14,167 nt of DNA, taken from assembly GCA_964541595.1 (NCBI GenBank), contig CAZIRO010000061.1, positions 1 through 14,167 on the forward strand. Reading direction: 5' to 3'. Every line of letters begins with the position of its first letter. Positions within the stretch are counted from its first letter, which is position 1. Of this stretch, positions 1 through 5,409 are shown piece by piece. The position numbers were made by a program, and so were the translations under genes. The notes under the pieces were generated by a model, which was given only the letters and a program-made list of their open reading frames with translations, ran no database searches and had not been told where the DNA came from. The DNA comes from CAZIRO01 sp964541595. Lineage in GTDB: Bacteria > Acidobacteriota > HRBIN11.

Positions 1-1
1 C

Positions 2-487
2 CGTGTCGGCATCCACAGATGGCCGGACTGGATATGGATACTCTACGGCGGCGCTGCGTTGCTCGCTCTGTTGTCCGCTTATGAGACGAATCGACGGCGG
101 TGGCTGTTATTCACCCGTCTGTGGGGTGGGTTCGGATGGTTTCTGTTCTGGTGGACGATCACACTGGAAGTGCGACATGCGTTTCACAGTCCCTACCTGG
201 ACGTGGGCACCACCGGCCAGTCGGAGAAATACGCCTATTCTATCGCCTGGCTGGTTCTGGGATCGTTGATGCTCGTGATCGGGATGGTCCGCCGCAGTCC
301 GCTGTTGCGGAACATGTCCATGGCCGTTCTCGTACTGGCGATGGGCAAAGTGTTTGTCTATGATACGGCCCATCTCAGCGGCCTGTACCGCGTGTTCTCC
401 TATCTTGCACTCGGTGTGGCGTTGCTCGCACTGGCATATCTGTATCAGTACCTGAAACGAAAGCGCGACGAAAGAGGAAGCGGTTGA
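2..487 (+). CDS. DUF2339-type predicted membrane protein, C-terminal part (5' truncated)
   Basis: The frame is open from the first bases of the window, so the start lies upstream and only about 161 C-terminal residues are visible. They contain three or four hydrophobic segments, a periplasm-like loop (WTITLEVRHAF...) and a closing stretch reading KVFVYDTAHLSGLYRVFSYLALG, then LAYLYQYLKRK. The pattern 'KVFxxDxxxLxGLYRVxSxxxLG' followed by a tyrosine-rich helix and a basic tail is typical of the end of DUF2339 membrane proteins, which usually run to 800-1000 residues. Their biochemical role is not established. The next gene starts 174 bases downstream on the same strand, behind an inverted repeat. 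Identification as the DUF2339 C-terminus is fairly secure; nothing can be said about the missing N-terminal part. Confidence 0.8.
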   Translation, partial: RVGIHRWPDWIWILYGGAALLALLSAYETNRRRWLLFTRLWGGFGWFLFWWTITLEVRHAFHSPYLDVGTTGQSEKYAYSIAWLVLGSLMLVIGMVRRSPLLRNMSMAVLVLAMGKVFVYDTAHLSGLYRVFSYLALGVALLALAYLYQYLKRKRDERGSG

Positions 488-496
488 ACCTATTTC

Positions 497-613
497 GAAT
501 TGCGGATTGCGAATTTCGGATCGGACTCCTTCCACGGAGACACAGAGGGCACAGGCGAATCGAAACCGGTTGCTTACTCTCTGTGCACTCCGTGCCTCTG
601 TGGTTTCTGTATC
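497..613. repeat. Intergenic imperfect inverted repeat (dispersed-repeat type)
   Basis: Between the first two genes, 532-554 (CCACGGAGACACAGAGGGCA...) and 581-603 are inverted copies matching at 19 of 23 positions around a 26-nt loop, so the transcript can form a hairpin. Just upstream, 497-521 is a degenerate short direct repeat of GAATTGCGGATT type. Reading frames cross this DNA but encode cysteine-rich, non-protein-like sequence. Similar CACAGAG/CTCTGTG-rich inverted repeats are, from general knowledge, common between genes in many environmental bacterial genomes; their function is unknown. Confidence 0.6.
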
Positions 614-661
614 CGTCTTTTGAAATCCGAAGCTTTTGCATTCATCACCGGGGTCCGGACC

Positions 662-1084
662 ATGCGCACAAAACTGCTGCGGACACTCATTGAAGACGAA
701 CTGCACCATGCGGAAGATATGCAACGGACGCTCTTTCGATTGGAAGAACTCTGGCCGGAAATGCGTTCCTGGTGGTACTTTTTCCGTCTGAAAGACGAAC
801 GGCAGCGCGCGCTGTCGTTTCTCCGACAGGAACGGCTCTGGTACCAGGGATTCAGCTGGTGGATGGCCCGGATGTTGATGCTCTTTGGGCTGTTCGCACT
901 GATTCCTGCATGGTTTCACCGTCACCTGGCGGAGCGGATCATTGACTTCCTGTTTGGGGCGATTCTGCTGTATATCTGGATCTGGGTCGGAAGTCTCTGG
1001 CGCTACCGCCGCCGTCGCGGACGGGAACAGCATGTGGAAACGCAATACCGTGAAAAACTCACTGCCCTTGCCCGGCAGTTGTGA
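662..1084 (+). CDS. Small two-helix membrane protein, unknown function
   Basis: This 140-residue protein begins MRTKLLRTLIEDELHHAEDM. Residues 1-65 are charged and helical (possibly coiled-coil, rich in E, R and L). Two hydrophobic segments follow at roughly 72-90 and 98-117 with a short loop between them, and a strongly basic RYRRRRGRE segment leads into a cytoplasmic tail. The frame is open upstream to base 500, but that part is translated from the inverted repeat and is cysteine-rich and implausible, so the ATG at 662 was preferred. No strong ribosome binding site is visible there. It lies on the same strand as the DUF2339-type gene and could share its transcript. I recognise no family. 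Confidence 0.65.
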   Translation: MRTKLLRTLIEDELHHAEDMQRTLFRLEELWPEMRSWWYFFRLKDERQRALSFLRQERLWYQGFSWWMARMLMLFGLFALIPAWFHRHLAERIIDFLFGAILLYIWIWVGSLWRYRRRRGREQHVETQYREKLTALARQL

Positions 1085-1246
1085 ACACGATGTGAAAGAC
1101 GCCATTCTCCCCCCGCCATTACAGTCCATGCAGGATCAATCCGAACACCGCATCCAAACCGCAGTCATCCAGAGAAGTCCACGACTCTTTCCGTGCCCAG
1201 AACCCCGGCACCTTTTTGTCACTTCACCCCGGAAATGGACCGTGAA
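1085..1246. other. Gap between convergent genes; REP-like repeat copy at its right end
   Basis: No gene is visible. At 1193-1217, GTGCC and GGCAC can pair over a 9-nt loop and are followed by CTTTTTG, a weak terminator-like structure. It is part of a repeat (about 1206-1244) whose second copy is at about 2148-2185: GGCACC, a T-run, then TCACTTCA and GGAAATGGACC or GGAAATGAACC. The right edge of the repeat touches the stop codon of the barrel gene. Confidence 0.5.
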
Positions 1247-1831
1247 TTATAAAATATATCGAAAACCTCCATATAGTTTAAACACACTGGGGCCTGAAAC
1301 ATCGTAGCGAATGATCCCGAATACCGTCATGTTCTGACCCATAGGAACCTGAATTCCGCCGAGTAATCGTAAACTTGCATCTGTTTCACTCACTGAAACG
1401 ATTTCAGCAGCAAATCCAACCCCACGCACCGACGCTGAGATTTTCTGAAAGTTAATGCCAACACCAACCCCAGCAAAGACATCAAAGCCGGTGCGTCTTG
1501 TAGGTAGCGTGTAAAGGAAATTGACGCCTATAGTCAAGTCGCGTGCCGGGATTTCGCCCCGGATTGTGCCCTCAAATGGGTCAAATAACTCGATCGTATA
1601 AGATTTACGCCAGTAGCCAACTTCACCCTCGACGGCAATATTTTCAGTGACAAAGTATCGCAATGCACCGGTAAGGTAGAAGGTCCCACCGATACCATCG
1701 CCCACGATTGCAATGCCCACTCCCGCGCTGACATCCATTTTTCCTCTCTGCTTTCCCTCCTGTGCATATGTTGGAAATGTACCCCACGCAAGAAACAGGA
1801 CCCACAGATACCCGACAAATCGCAAACGCAT
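1247..1831 (-). CDS. Outer-membrane beta-barrel-like protein with signal peptide
   Basis: The 194-residue protein starts with a typical signal peptide (MRLRFVGYLWVLFLAWGTFPTYA, probable cleavage after TYA). The mature part is short alternating beta strands rich in glycine and aromatics (GVGIAIVGDGIGGTFYLTGALRYF, AVEGEVGYWRKSY, LTIGVNFLYTLP, DVFAGVGVGINF, LRLLGGIQVPMG, TVFGIIRYDVSG), closing with KLYGGFRYIL. This is the pattern of small 8-stranded outer-membrane barrels (OmpW/OmpA/PorT-like). The frame is open upstream to base 1933, but ATG 1831 was chosen because a GAGGAGGG ribosome site (1836-1843) and the signal peptide begin there. The gene and its upstream DNA are visibly A/T-richer than their neighbours. 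Its substrate or role cannot be inferred. Confidence 0.75.
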   Translation of the reverse strand: MRLRFVGYLWVLFLAWGTFPTYAQEGKQRGKMDVSAGVGIAIVGDGIGGTFYLTGALRYFVTENIAVEGEVGYWRKSYTIELFDPFEGTIRGEIPARDLTIGVNFLYTLPTRRTGFDVFAGVGVGINFQKISASVRGVGFAAEIVSVSETDASLRLLGGIQVPMGQNMTVFGIIRYDVSGPSVFKLYGGFRYIL

Positions 1832-1870
1832 GCTACCCTCCTCGATCCAAGTGATGGTGATATCATTGCA

Positions 1871-1899
1871 ATTATATCGAAGCCGATTCGTGATTCCAA
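1871..1899 (-). promoter_or_regulatory. Sigma70-type promoter of the barrel gene
   Basis: On the - strand, TTGGAA (1894-1899) and a perfect TATAAT (1871-1876) are separated by 17 nt. The -10 lies about 40 nt upstream of ATG 1831, giving a leader of roughly 33 nt that includes the GAGGAGGG site. This agrees with the chosen start, since the longer frame would begin upstream of the promoter. Confidence 0.6.
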
Positions 1900-1931
1900 A
1901 ATCGTGCATATACATATCTGTGATGGCGATC

Positions 1932-2045
1932 ATGGCATATCGTATATATAAATTATTATAATAAATATATCTTTTTACGATACTTTCATGCGGTTACAGA
2001 ACATGCACTGGTATTTCCTGACATCAGAACATTGAGTATTCAAGC
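1932..2045. other. A/T-rich stretch, no gene
   Basis: Bases 1940-1975 are almost pure A/T (TATATATAAATTATTATAAT type), in sharp contrast to the rest of the window. It could be an UP-element-like or curved region for the barrel promoter, or the scar of a transfer. No coding potential is seen. Confidence 0.4.
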
Positions 2046-2188
2046 TAAATGGTCCATTTCCCAAGTTCGTATCGGACGCAGATACACGCAGACAGACGCA
2101 GGTTAAAAACCTATTAGCGTCCATCTGGGTCCCATCCCCCAACCTCCGGGCACCTTTTTTATCACTTCACTTTGGAAATGAACCACTA
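2046..2188. mobile_element. MITE-like element A (TA-ended, about 143 bp)
   Basis: The left end reads TAAATGGTCCATTTCCCAAG (from 2046). The right end (2171-2188) is its inverted relative, TTTGGAAATGAACCACTA. Both edges are the dinucleotide TA, as expected for a Tc1/mariner- or IS630-type target duplication. Inside are three near-copies of ACGCAGAY at 2076-2101, a small palindrome AGGTT-AAA-AACCT (2100-2112), and the REP-like GGGCACCTTTTTT-TCACTTCA stretch shared with 1206-1244. There is no transposase, so any movement would need help from elsewhere. The boundaries are inferred from the inverted ends. Confidence 0.5.
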
Positions 2189-2471
2189 AATGGTTCATTT
2201 CCCAAATACAGTGTTGTGTGGGTGGGCACGGCAGCGGTGGGTACCATGCACGCACCGACGCAGTTGCGTGAATGTGCGGGATGACCGTGTGCGCAGGTGT
2301 TGTCTGCAGGGTGTGATGTTCCGGAAAACGGTAGGTCCGGGACTGAGAGATACCGTAGGGGCGAGCGGCCGAGCTCGCCCCTACAGGGAACGCTTCCATG
2401 GGCACGGCCGTGCCCGGACCCCACCCCTGCATCTCACTGTGCATCCCTGTATTTGGGAAACAAACCACTTA
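2187..2471. mobile_element. MITE-like element B (about 285 bp, 27-bp inverted ends)
   Basis: Bases 2187-2213 (TAAATGGTTCATTTCCCAAA...) and 2445-2471 are inverted copies matching at 23 of 27 positions, both bounded by TA. The element shares the TA at 2187-2188 with element A, so the two lie end to end. The interior has no convincing gene but contains GTAGGGGCGAG/CTCGCCCCTAC, a perfect 11-bp stem with an 8-nt loop (2355-2384), and a perfect 16-bp palindrome GGGCACGGCCGTGCCC (2400-2415). The right end supplies the last codons and stop of the - strand gene ending at 2434. Confidence 0.6.
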
Positions 2472-3387
2472 GCCGAAACCGCGTGATCCCCGATAGGCTG
2501 TGCAACCGTTTTAACTCACAATCGAGAACCCATGCATGCACGAGGTCACCCGGCAAATGCCATCGGCATCCCAGATCCTGCATATCCCCCTGATTCCGCA
2601 CATGCCCCTCTGCAACCCGACGATACGCGCCGGCTAAATACATGGGAATCAACGGCGCCGTGAGCGCACCGAAAATACCGTTCGCCATCCGAATGCGGTC
2701 TTCCTCCCGGCGAGGTGGCGCCATCGCCATCATTTCCCGAGCCAGCCGCACGGCCCGATCGGCATAAACCGCCGACTCGACCAGATACCCCGCGACCGCG
2801 TGGGCAACCCCGGCCAGCGTGCACGCTTGCATATAGCCTTCCCGGAGCCATAGCGGCGTGTCCGAACGCCGCATCCACGTTGCAGTCATCCGGAGGAGTT
2901 CCCGGCTCTCCTGGAGAAACCCCTCCATCACTTCCCGAAAATCACCGGGATCCCGCACCAGACTCAGTGTGGCACCGGCCTTGCGGTAGAGTTCGACCAG
3001 ATCGTTCATGCGTCGCCGGATCCAGTATGGGTCGGGATACGGACCCTCTTGCGGAACTTCGAGGGGAATCGACAGACAAAAGCGGGATTTGTAGCGTAAG
3101 TAGTCCCGCACCAGACGCGTCTGCGCAGGAGGTAACCCGAATTCCTCTACAAGCGCTTCGGCGATTCGACCGGCCAGCACCCAACTGGCGCGTTTGGGGT
3201 GCATCGGATCGAGGATTCGGGCCAACGTCTCCAGACGAATGGACACCCGCCGGGCCAAACGCTTCCGGGCACCCCGGACACTCAGTAGACCCTCAAGCAT
3301 GGCATAGACCGCAGACGCATCCATGCACGCCCCGGATATAGGATCATCTCTTTCACAGGACTCAACGTGCGCCCACCCGATATGCAC
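2434..3387 (-). CDS. Helical protein of unknown function; C-terminus encoded by MITE B
   Basis: This 317-residue protein is mostly alpha-helical with no signal peptide or clear membrane helix. Residues about 40-110 (SIRLETLARILDP... LAGRIAEALVEEFGL...) are basic and helical. Residues about 140-290 look like consecutive helical hairpins, possibly TPR-like. I recognise no family. The GTG at 3387 was chosen because GGGAGG (3395-3400) lies 7 nt upstream and a TATAAT promoter precedes it; an internal ATG at 3324 is an alternative. The last 12 residues (LSGLFPKYRDAQ) and the TGA are read from the inverted end of MITE B, so the original C-terminus may have been replaced. It runs divergently from the coiled-coil gene at 3769. 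Confidence 0.65.
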   Translation of the reverse strand: MHIGWAHVESCERDDPISGACMDASAVYAMLEGLLSVRGARKRLARRVSIRLETLARILDPMHPKRASWVLAGRIAEALVEEFGLPPAQTRLVRDYLRYKSRFCLSIPLEVPQEGPYPDPYWIRRRMNDLVELYRKAGATLSLVRDPGDFREVMEGFLQESRELLRMTATWMRRSDTPLWLREGYMQACTLAGVAHAVAGYLVESAVYADRAVRLAREMMAMAPPRREEDRIRMANGIFGALTAPLIPMYLAGAYRRVAEGHVRNQGDMQDLGCRWHLPGDLVHAWVLDCELKRLHSLSGITRFRLSGLFPKYRDAQ

Positions 3388-3485
3388 ATCGTATCCTCCC
3401 GCCCGGAACCACCTGACCCGCGTCTTTTGCGTTCAGCGCTTTTGAAACAGTAAAATTCGCCTGCAAACTTGCGTTATTCGTACTT

Positions 3486-3513
3486 ATTATACACAATGTC
3501 CACTGATATTCAA
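3486..3513 (-). promoter_or_regulatory. Sigma70-type promoter of the 2434-3387 gene
   Basis: On the - strand, TTGAAT (3508-3513) and TATAAT (3486-3491) are 16 nt apart. Transcription would start about 90 nt before GTG 3387. The region is A/T-rich compared with the flanking genes. Confidence 0.45.
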
Positions 3514-3531
3514 AACAACAGAATCTGAGAT

Positions 3532-3682
3532 CGGGACAGGAAATGGGACAGGGGATGCACCGGACGAGTGGATGGATCGGTCGACAGCGGGTGTCGGGTC
3601 TCAGGTCCCAGGTGTCAGAGCATCCTGGATGAGGTATATCGCGTGGTCCATCGGGACACCCCGTGTCCCATTTCCTGTCCCG
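3532..3682. mobile_element. 151-bp element bounded by perfect 19-bp inverted repeats
   Basis: CGGGACAGGAAATGGGACA at 3532-3550 is repeated perfectly in inverse at 3664-3682, and the similarity continues inward for a few bases. Inside are four GGTNNCR heptamers (3590-3617) and a 7-bp hairpin GGGACAC-CCC-GTGTCCC (3653-3669). Related single copies lie at 13979-13997 (17 of 19 matching) and, with one extra base and one substitution, at about 10139-10160. It sits between two divergent promoters and contains no gene. The form resembles a MITE or a REP-type bipartite element; no transposase is present. Confidence 0.55.
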
Positions 3683-3699
3683 GTTTCAGGTCACACAAA

Positions 3700-3729
3700 T
3701 TGGCACTGGAAGTGAAAAATCTCCATAAT
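3700..3729 (+). promoter_or_regulatory. Sigma70-type promoter of the coiled-coil nuclease-like gene
   Basis: TTGGCA (3700-3705, 5 of 6) and CATAAT (3724-3729, 5 of 6) are spaced by 18 nt, immediately after the 151-bp element. A start near 3736 gives a leader of about 33 nt containing the ribosome site at 3756-3763. This supports the TTG at 3769 over upstream in-frame starts. Confidence 0.5.
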
Positions 3730-3768
3730 TTAAAGACCGGGCAGCAGACAAACAAGAGGAGGATAGCA

Positions 3769-5114
3769 TTGGCACTGACGGTTGAAGATCTGGCGGATCT
3801 GATTCGACTCATTGAGGCACACCCGGAATGGCGGGCCATGCTACGACAGCTGGTATTATCGGAAGAACTATTGGACCTGCCACGCGTTGTGCAAGAATTG
3901 ACAGAAGCGCAACGCCACACGGAACTGGGACTTCAACGGCTGAGCGAAGAGGTTCGAGCGCTGACCCAACGTGTGGACAGCCTGGCGCAACGGGTCGATT
4001 CCCTCGCCGAACAGATGCAGCACCTCACACAGCGCGTGGACTCCCTCGCCGAACAGATGATCCAGCTCACGCAGCGGGTGGACAATCTTACCCAGCGGGT
4101 CGACACCCTNNNNNNNNNNNNNNNNNNNNNNNNNNNNNNNNNNNNNNNNNNNNNNNNNNNNNNNNNNNNNNNNNNNNNNNNNNNNNNNNNNNNNNNNNNN
4201 NNNNNNNNNAGATGATCCAGCTCACGCAGCGGGTGGACAATCTTACCCAGCGGGTCGACACCCTTGCCGAACAGGTGCAACGCCTTACCCAGCGCGTCAA
4301 TTCCCTCACCGAACAGATGCAACATCTCACGCAGCGCGTGGACTCCCTCGCCGAACAGATGATCCAGCTCACGCAGCGGGTGGACAATCTTACCCAGCGG
4401 GTCGACACCCTTGCCGAACAGGTGCAACACCTTACCCAGCGCGTGGATTCCCTCACTGAACAGATGCAACATCTCACGCAGCGGGTGGACGATCTCACAC
4501 AGCGCGTGGATGACCTCACTGAACAGATGCTTCACCTCACGCAACGAGTAGACGCACTGGCCGAGCAGGTCGACAGTCTGACCAGACAAATGCGGGAACT
4601 GACTGGCAAGGTGGACGCTCTGGTTGAATGGCAACGTGGTGAAGCGGGTCGGCGTGAGGGGGAGCGATACGAACGGAATGTGGTCAAGCGGGCACCGGTA
4701 CTGTTCATGGGGGGCGCCGGGGGTGCAACGGACCATCCAGAGGTGGCACGACGTCTCAGCCGGTGGTTGGCGCCGATTCTGGATAGCGAGAAGATGCTGG
4801 ATGCAGAAGACGATCCGACGCTGGCCGACCTCATCTGGTGGAAGGACAAACAGGTCGTGGTCGTGGAGGTATCGCTCAAGGTCAACGGTCGGGATGTACA
4901 ACGGGCGATTCGGCGTGCCCGCACGTTGCGTACTGCCGGAGTACAGGCACATCCGATGGTGATCGGCGAAGATTGGGCCACGCTGGAGGCACGGGAACAC
5001 GCGAAGGAAACAGGTGTGTGGTGGATCATCGGAGGCATGCCGTCGGATAGCGTCATCGCCTTCCGACGCCGGACCGGAACACATTCCCGACGGCGGTCTA
5101 CTCCATTGGACTAA
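3769..5114 (+). CDS. Heptad-repeat coiled-coil protein with PD-(D/E)XK-nuclease-like C-terminal domain (interrupted by assembly gap)
   Basis: TTG 3769 follows AGAGGAGGA (3755-3763) at good spacing. The first 60 residues are helical (LTVEDLADLIRLIEAHPEW...). More than 25 heptads then alternate LTQRVDx and LAEQMxx/LAEQVxx, a long coiled coil. The last 150 residues form a mixed alpha/beta domain: YERNVVKRAPVLF, DPTLADLIWW (Asp codon 4827), VVVVEVSLK (Glu codon 4866), then GRDVQRAIRRARTLRTAGV and GVWWIIGG. This order matches DUF3782-like/PD-(D/E)XK proteins with a coiled-coil front. The usual ExK is ExS here, with a lysine two residues later, so nuclease activity is uncertain. The N run changes the apparent frame, but collapsing the identical 55-bp flanks restores one frame of 396 residues. 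The real repeat number is unknown. Confidence 0.75.
3969..4620 (+). repeat. 21-bp tandem repeats encoding coiled-coil heptads
   Basis: The DNA repeats in 21-bp units (7 codons), with many nearly identical copies such as CTCACGCAGCGGGTGGACAA. The 55-bp block at 4055-4109 recurs exactly at 4210-4264 and again at 4357-4411; the last two are 147 bp (seven units) apart. Such a tract can gain or lose units by slippage and explains the assembly failure. Confidence 0.85.
4110..4209. other. Scaffold gap of 100 N
   Basis: Exactly 100 unknown bases, the usual placeholder for a gap. The 55 bp before it (4055-4109) and the 55 bp after it (4210-4264) are identical, so the contigs may simply overlap, or an unknown number of 21-bp units may be missing. 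Confidence 0.95.
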
Positions 5115-5163
5115 AATGCAGAGACCGGATGAGTGTTCCACATTGACCCATTTTCCAGAAGTT

Positions 5164-5319
5164 TCATGGGCCTTTCTGACTCCCTGGAGACTGTTTCTGA
5201 AAAATGCGGGAGAAGCAAAACACATTGAGTCCGATGACGACGGCCCATGCACCGAGCATGAACACCCAGCCGAGCAGGCTCATTCCATATTCCATATGGT
5301 GCCCCATGGTGTCCCCCAT
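5164..5319 (-). CDS. One-helix small membrane protein, probable NSS transporter small subunit (MetS-like)
   Basis: This 51-residue protein begins MGDTMGHHMEYGMSLLGWVF and has one transmembrane helix (about residues 13-36) ending in FCFSRIF and a polar tail. It lies directly downstream of, and on the same strand as, the symporter gene. Many bacterial NSS transporters are followed by a one-helix subunit (MetS beside MetP in Corynebacterium is the known case) with a similar glycine/tryptophan-rich helix ending in an aromatic/basic motif. Identification rests on position, size and pattern only. The start is uncertain: GTG 5358 and ATGs at 5319, 5307, 5295 and 5283 are in frame, none with a strong ribosome site. 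A hairpin (5327-5359) covers the region between GTG 5358 and ATG 5319. Confidence 0.5.
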   Translation of the reverse strand: MGDTMGHHMEYGMSLLGWVFMLGAWAVVIGLNVFCFSRIFQKQSPGSQKGP

Positions 5320-5326
5320 GACGCGA

Positions 5327-5359
5327 GGTGACGAAGATGACCACGTCGACTTCGTCACC
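5327..5359 (-). promoter_or_regulatory. Perfect 10-bp hairpin before the small-subunit gene
   Basis: GGTGACGAAG (5327-5336) and CTTCGTCACC (5350-5359) are perfect inverted repeats with a 13-nt loop, between the symporter stop and the small membrane ORF. No U-run follows, so it does not look like an intrinsic terminator. It could stabilise or separate the two parts of the transcript, or affect initiation of the small ORF. Confidence 0.45.
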
Positions 5360-5409
5360 GTTTCATAACATCACTGTTTATGTCCCTTTTTCTCCATCGC
5401 TCCTGCACG

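Noticed and set aside
107..1129. 340-residue - strand frame antisense to the first two genes
   Set aside because: It overlaps two genes with good membrane-protein character and crosses the inverted repeat. Its composition is low-quality and rich in Q, P and H, with no start signal.
2103..2593. Several overlapping ORFs of about 85-120 residues on both strands in the MITE region
   Set aside because: They are translations of repeat and palindrome sequence, rich in C, H and P, with no ribosome sites.
3828..4209. Long + strand reading frame entering the N run from 3828
   Set aside because: Before the gap this frame encodes arginine/threonine-rich noise overlapping the real coiled-coil frame. Only the part after the gap is genuine, because the N count shifts the frame.
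3933..5252. 439-residue - strand frame antisense to the coiled-coil gene
   Set aside because: It arises from the 21-bp repeats, which keep frames open on both strands. The + strand has promoter, ribosome site and recognisable domains.
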